64,000 nucleotides of DNA, taken from contig KN880453.1 of NCBI GenBank assembly GCA_000934385.1, forward strand, positions 62,001-126,000, written 5' to 3'. Both the position numbers and the translations under genes were made by a program. Below the pieces are notes generated by a model that saw only the letters and a program-made list of their open reading frames with translations, made no database searches and had not been told where the DNA came from. The stretch is from Cylindrobasidium torrendii FP15055 ss-10 (Eukaryota > Basidiomycota > Agaricomycetes > Agaricales > Physalacriaceae). Position 1 is the first letter of the stretch. Every line of letters starts with the position of its first letter. This document shows, piece after piece, positions 59,565 through 64,000 of the stretch.

Positions 59565-59757
59565 CTACATATGTAATTTTGAGTATCGATTATTGAAACA
59601 TGGGAGGCAATCAGCGGTCCACCACCCGACGCTGCTTGACTAGAAAACGAAAGTTGGCAACTTCAACTTGACGGATTCGGCTAATGTTACATAAGCATTG
59701 ATTGATAGCTTATCGCGTTCTGTCGAGGACAGGGTGTACCGTTAACGTTGACGTTCG

Positions 59758-61448
59758 ATGTCTGCGTGGTCTTGGATAACTGACAATTTTTTCTCCGCTG
59801 CTCCTCCTTTAACCCCTTCTCTTGTCATTGGAAACGCGCGTGTTGCCAATGGTCAAGGTCTCTGGACTATTGCTTGCAGCGGCGGTTTGATAACCTCTGT
59901 GCTTCCTGCCGATAGGGATGTCGGACTCTTCGATAAATGGCGTTCTTCTTATGTTGACGCCAAGGGCGCCTTTGTTATGCCATCGTAAGTCTATCGGATA
60001 CTTTAAGGATTCCAGCTCCGTCTAATTGCCCAATTCCCTTAGCCTTTGCCATTCTCACATTCATCTTGACAAATGTTTTATCTATGATAGATGCAACTGT
60101 ATCAATGGGTACGACCGTCTCTAATACCCACTGAAAGGCAGTTGTTGACAACTTGGGTCACAGAGACTTCCCGGAGGCCTTGAAATTGACTGCAGAAGCG
60201 AAGCAACAGTTCCCACAAAATCAAGGAGACTTGATTCAACGCGGACGGAGGCTCATTCACGAGAGTATCGAGTGTGGTGTCACCGCTATGCGCGTGCATG
60301 TTGAAGTGGATGAATTCGTTAAATTCTCTTGCTTGGAAGCGGCGTTGAGTCTCAAAGCAGAGTTCCGGTCTGCGTGCCATGTTCAGATTAGCGGTGGGTT
60401 ATTTCTCGACTCGCGCATGAGGACCGCTAACTCATAGGCTACCTCAGTGTTTGCACAAGAGCCTCTGTTCTCTACAGCTAATGACGACGCACCTGGGTCA
60501 AACTTCGCGCTGCTGGAAACGGCTCTTCGAAAGTATGGAAACATAGAATCCGTCGGCTCAGCACCTTACGTCGAACCGACCATCACACAGGCGAAAATGA
60601 ATATTCGGCTCGTCCTAGAGCTCGCAGTGCGGCACGACCTGCACCTCGACTTCCATCTTGACTACAACTTGGACCCGGCGTCCGAACCTCTCATATTTGA
60701 GGTTGTCTCACGAGTGCAAGAGGTACATCGACAGCCCACCTCAGAACACTGGAGAAAGCATGTAACCATTGGACATGCAACCCGCCTGCAGCTCTTTACG
60801 CCTGAAGAGTGGCACAAGCTCATCATGCGGATTGGCGACCTCCATATAACGCTTGTGGGGCTTCCCAACTCCGACCTATACATGCAAGGACGAGCAGACG
60901 CGCACAAGCCATTGGGAGCGCCGAGGGCCACTTTGCGCGTCCCACAGCTTGTGCGCCAACATGGACTACAAGTTGCGATGAGTGTGAACAATGTGGGTAA
61001 TGCGTTCACACCACAAGGGTCGGTGGACCCGCTAGCACTGTGTACGCTAGGGGTGGCTATCTTCCAGGCCGCCACTCCAGAGGATATCCATGCACTCGCG
61101 GTAAGCGTCTGTCCCTCATAAGAAGTACCCAACTACACCAACTCACGGTGATGATAGTGCTCGGTCACTTCAGCTTCTAAACGAGCGATGGGGCTCAATG
61201 CCCCAGGGAGAATGAGCATCGAAGCAGGGGATACCGCAGATCTACTCGTCATGCACCATAGTAGGTCGTTGGCTGATGTTGTTCTTAACCCAAGTTATGA
61301 CAGAACGACGATCCGTGGCGGAGTTGTTGTGTCTTCCCGACATACTGTCTCGAGACTTTCGGCACCAAGAAATGACAGAAGGTCGATAGCATATGTTGGG
61401 GTACTGCTGCTGGTTGGGCTATGGTGGTTGAGGAAGGAGTGTATATAG
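59758..61448 (+). CDS. metal-dependent amidohydrolase, cytosine deaminase-like, with C-terminal membrane anchor
   Basis: Roughly 480 residues over about five exons. The amidohydrolase fold is shown by LVIGNARVANGQGLWTIACS (N-terminal beta part), the metal site CHSHIHLDKCFI, GDFPEALKLTAEAKQQF, GVTAMRVHVEVDE, LHLDFHLDYNLDP (second metal His pair), HVTIGHATRLQLF (His), LVGLPNSDLYMQGR and the final GDTADLLVMHH. This pattern matches cytosine-deaminase-like amidohydrolases; the substrate is not clear. The last 25 residues contain one hydrophobic segment (SIAYVGVLLLVGLWWLRKE), so the enzyme may be tail-anchored. The start ATG lies head-to-head with the partial minus-strand ORF. Confidence 0.83.
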
Positions 61449-61772
61449 CCAAGTCTAGGCCTCGTCTCCTTGCTTACCGATCGTGGTACCAGGTTAGGGA
61501 CAATGGGCTCTGCTTATTTAAGGAGCCTGATGCAGTTACCTCTTTCAATCTATCCCAATGGCAACTACATACTTGTTGTTTAGCACGACGCTTCGGGAAC
61601 AATGTGCGGGGAATAAAGTTTGACAGCTTGCACTGAACAGGGGTAAAACGAGAAAGCGCCGGCCGCCTGTCAATCGACAGAGTTGGACGCAGATGGCGTG
61701 TTTGGGATAGTTTGAGGATCGTTCTGCGCCGGGTACCTCTTGCCTTTTGACCACCACCATCCACTCCCGCAG
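61449..61772. other. intergenic region
   Basis: About 325 bp; a TATTTAAGG element at 61514-61522 lies about 250 bp before the next ATG. No gene is seen. Confidence 0.45.
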
Positions 61773-63591
61773 ATGGAGACGCGGCGGGAGGAGACGCAGC
61801 CGAGGACGTACGCTCTCACCCTGAAGGCGTTGCTGACCCTACCGGTACGCGTTCATTTTCATACATCTAGCCTGCTAAAACTCAATCATTGGTGGATAGT
61901 TCCGACTCTGCAATCCACCACCTGCAGTCGGGAAGGTCAGATCCCTCGGTTGTACGTCCCTCCAAAATCAAAAATCGCACGGTCTCACTCGTGGATAGTG
62001 ACTCCGGTGCTCGAAGTTCGCCTCGAGGACGTGCTAGATCGGAAGCACTTGCCACCTCTAGGTATGGTGTCTTGCTGTATGCGCTAGCTTTCCTCTGATA
62101 GGCATTCCGTCAAGGCCTCAAGGACTTCGAAGAATGGCTACTCTACATCGAGATGTCTCCAGAAAACCTGTGTGTAGTTACCCATGCAACCATCCTCCCT
62201 TTGCTGACTATCGCAGATACTTCATTCTCTGGCTTCGAGAATACACGACAAAGTACATGCAATGGAAGGCACAGACGGACGCAGACAAGACAGACGTTCC
62301 CATGTACCTCGGTGTCTGGCCATCTGCTAAATCGCAGCCGTTAGCGATGTTCTACTCGCGCGCTAAGGAGACATTCTTTACCCCAAATGCGAACCACGAG
62401 CTCAACCTTCCTTCCGACATACTTGCCCCAATTCGCACTCCCAATGGCTCCCCTCATCCCGATCCTCACATCTTCGATCGTGTTGCGGTCGAGGTCCATA
62501 AAATGCTGCAAGAAAGCCTCCAACGTTTCGTAGCGGCCCAGTTCTCCAACGTTGGTAGTCCTCGAGCCCTGTGCGGTGTCTGTGCGGGTATCTTCTGTCT
62601 ACTCGTTGGCGGGCTGCTTCCCATTCTCTATACCATCTTTGTCCAGCGCTCGAGGTGGCTCCGTATTACCGCCATGCCAGGCCTTTGGATGGGGCTCACG
62701 CTCATGTTCACTAGTTTGAATGGCGTGTGTCTCGGCATCTACGTCTTTGGCGACCTCCGACAACTCCGCAAATTTGAACTGTCGCGTCCGGCCATCTCGC
62801 GCCCACAAACATTCTACAGTTCCACGAACCGCAAACCAACCCTGTCTGCTTCAATTCCACAGGATAGCATCGCCCCATCGGTGAACGACATGATATCGAC
62901 GCGCCTGTCCGAGGTCTCCAATGATTCGTCGGGGGATATCCATATCTCACCAGCGTATTATGACATGAACCCCGTGGATGGACCGGCCCTTTCACCCAAC
63001 GGCGTCCATTTTTCGGAGAAGGACTCAGATACAGAAAGCGAAGTCGAGTCGGTCGGACCAGATACCCCAACCAGTGCCGACGCGTTCGTTCCGACTGCTT
63101 TGTTCATTCACCCATACAACAGCGGCTCTGAAGAGAACATTGACCCATCATCCTATGCTGTTGAACCTGCGAAAAACGCTCACAAGATTCGCTTGCCGGA
63201 AGAGGCTCAGCGCATTACAGAGTTCGAATTCGAGTCGTTGCCATGCCCTCCAAGACGGCTAGTCGAGGAGGCTCGTACACGCAGCCAAGTATTGGAGCTT
63301 GAGCAGTGCTCGAACCCATATTCTCCGGTGTGTCTCCTCAGGCGTTGGCAGGAACGGTGTAGTGTCAAGTTCAAGGGCTGGGTTCAGGGAGCGCCGCTAA
63401 AGCGGAAGAGCATGCTGTCGTTTGGGTTCAAGAAGGAAACAGAGGTACCAGCTTTCGGACCGATGACCAAGATTCTGTCGCCGGTGATCGTGCGAGGACA
63501 ATGGGAGATAGTGGTGCGGTCGATGGTGTTGGCTCTCTTTGGTGCATGGTTGATTATAGGGCCGTTACTCGCAATTCCCCCGCGCGTTTGA
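61773..63591 (+). CDS. RGS-domain protein with three membrane segments
   Basis: Roughly 540 residues. After a short N-terminal exon (METRREETQPRTYALTLKAL) the splice into the RGS domain is uncertain. The RGS core is clear: RLEDVLDRKHLPPLGLKDFE, EWLLYIEMSPENLYFILWLR, EYTTKY, and further HKMLQESLQRFVAAQF. Two hydrophobic segments follow (ALCGVCAGIFCLLVGGLLPI and MPGLWMGLTLMFTSLNGVCL), then a long acidic/Ser-rich region, and a last hydrophobic stretch (VLALFGAWLIIGPLLAI) just before the stop. RGS domains speed GTP hydrolysis by G-alpha subunits; membrane location is inferred. Two introns within the domain (53 and 47 bp) restore the canonical motif. Confidence 0.84.
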
Positions 63592-63932
63592 TTCGGGCAT
63601 GCAACCAGACATGCATCTTGTTTAAAGACTTACTGACGTCTTGGTTATCGTATTCACTTTTACTTACTGTATCGCATATACCACCCCATTGGCGCTTTTT
63701 GGGTCAAACCTACTTGTAGTATTCATAGGATTTCAGCTTTACCCTCCCTGCATGCAGTAGAAGGGCCTCATTTTACCATTGCAGAACGAGCAAACGCCTG
63801 AAGCATGCAGTTATACTTGATCCAGGCGCTGAATGGCAGCAAAGAATTGATCACCACTCTTCATCCACCTTGCAACTAGATTGAAAAGGCTAGCCATACA
63901 TATTATACTCTCCATCCACCAAAGATATCTAC
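63592..63932. other. intergenic region between convergent genes
   Basis: About 340 bp of 3' flanking sequence. No gene or repeat is seen. Confidence 0.45.
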
Positions 63933-64000
63933 TCAGAACAGGCCCGCGAGGTCGGCAAATGGATCCTTATTCTGTGGCGGTTGCTGCTGCTGCTGTGGTT
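63933..64000 (-). CDS. C-terminal end of a gene running off the window
   Basis: The minus strand reads a Gln-rich run followed by NKDPFADLAGLF and TGA at 63933-63935. A Gln/Pro-rich tail ending in DPFADLAGLF is typical of some endocytic or Arf-GAP-type proteins. The rest of the gene is outside the window. Confidence 0.5.
   Translation of the reverse strand, partial: PQQQQQPPQNKDPFADLAGLF

Overview
The window is nuclear DNA from a filamentous basidiomycete, most likely a mushroom-forming Agaricomycete. It holds about 31 protein-coding genes on both strands, roughly one per 2 kb. Most are broken by many introns of about 45-57 bp with GT..AG ends and CTGAC/CTAAC-like branch sites. Several proteins look basidiomycete-specific: a DUF6699-type protein, F-box proteins, and secreted Ser/Ala-rich and Cys-rich proteins. 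I found no transposon, CRISPR array, rRNA or tRNA. No genes are arranged as operons; neighbours are mostly unrelated housekeeping genes. All gene models come from reading splice sites by eye and have no transcript support.

Layout. 1-6.5 kb: C-terminal part of a RhoGEF with PH and CNH domains, a Ppn2-type polyphosphatase, the tRNA-thiolation subunit NCS2/CTU2 and a DUF6699-like protein. 8.1-18.2 kb: a disordered coiled-coil protein, class II fructose-bisphosphate aldolase (FBA1), sterol decarboxylase ERG26, a small secreted Cys-rich protein, a weak ORF and a disordered DPF-motif protein. 18.8-22.4 kb: RNase P/MRP subunit POP1, head-to-head with a small mitochondrial membrane protein. 23-27.6 kb: two secreted proteins, one with tandem Cys modules and one an extracellular nuclease/phosphatase. 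27.9-37.3 kb: an F-box protein, an SDR, a proline-iminopeptidase-like hydrolase, a ZIP9/ATX2-like transporter, THOC3 and a second F-box protein. 37.5-45.9 kb: a 2H phosphoesterase, MPS1 kinase, RPS19, nitronate monooxygenase and a peroxiredoxin-like protein. 47.5-52 kb: PRPP synthetase, TIM9 and DAHP synthase. 52.2-64 kb: sterol glucosyltransferase ATG26, a free-standing NUP96, a partial conserved ORF, a tail-anchored amidohydrolase, an RGS-transmembrane protein and the last codons of another gene.

The most unusual signals are in gene structure. The PRPP synthetase gene can only be read in frame, with its conserved Val-Asp-Asn-Leu-Tyr motif intact, if a one-nucleotide exon lies between two introns of normal length. 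FBA1 has consecutive exons of 12 and 6 nt. NUP96 starts with a new Met at the point where NUP98-NUP96 precursors are normally self-cleaved. The peroxiredoxin-like protein lacks the peroxidatic Cys. RPS19 carries an acidic tail.

Functional links are loose. ERG26 and ATG26 both act on sterols. PRPP synthetase and DAHP synthase feed nucleotide and aromatic biosynthesis. POP1, THOC3, NUP96, NCS2 and RPS19 serve RNA processing, export and translation.
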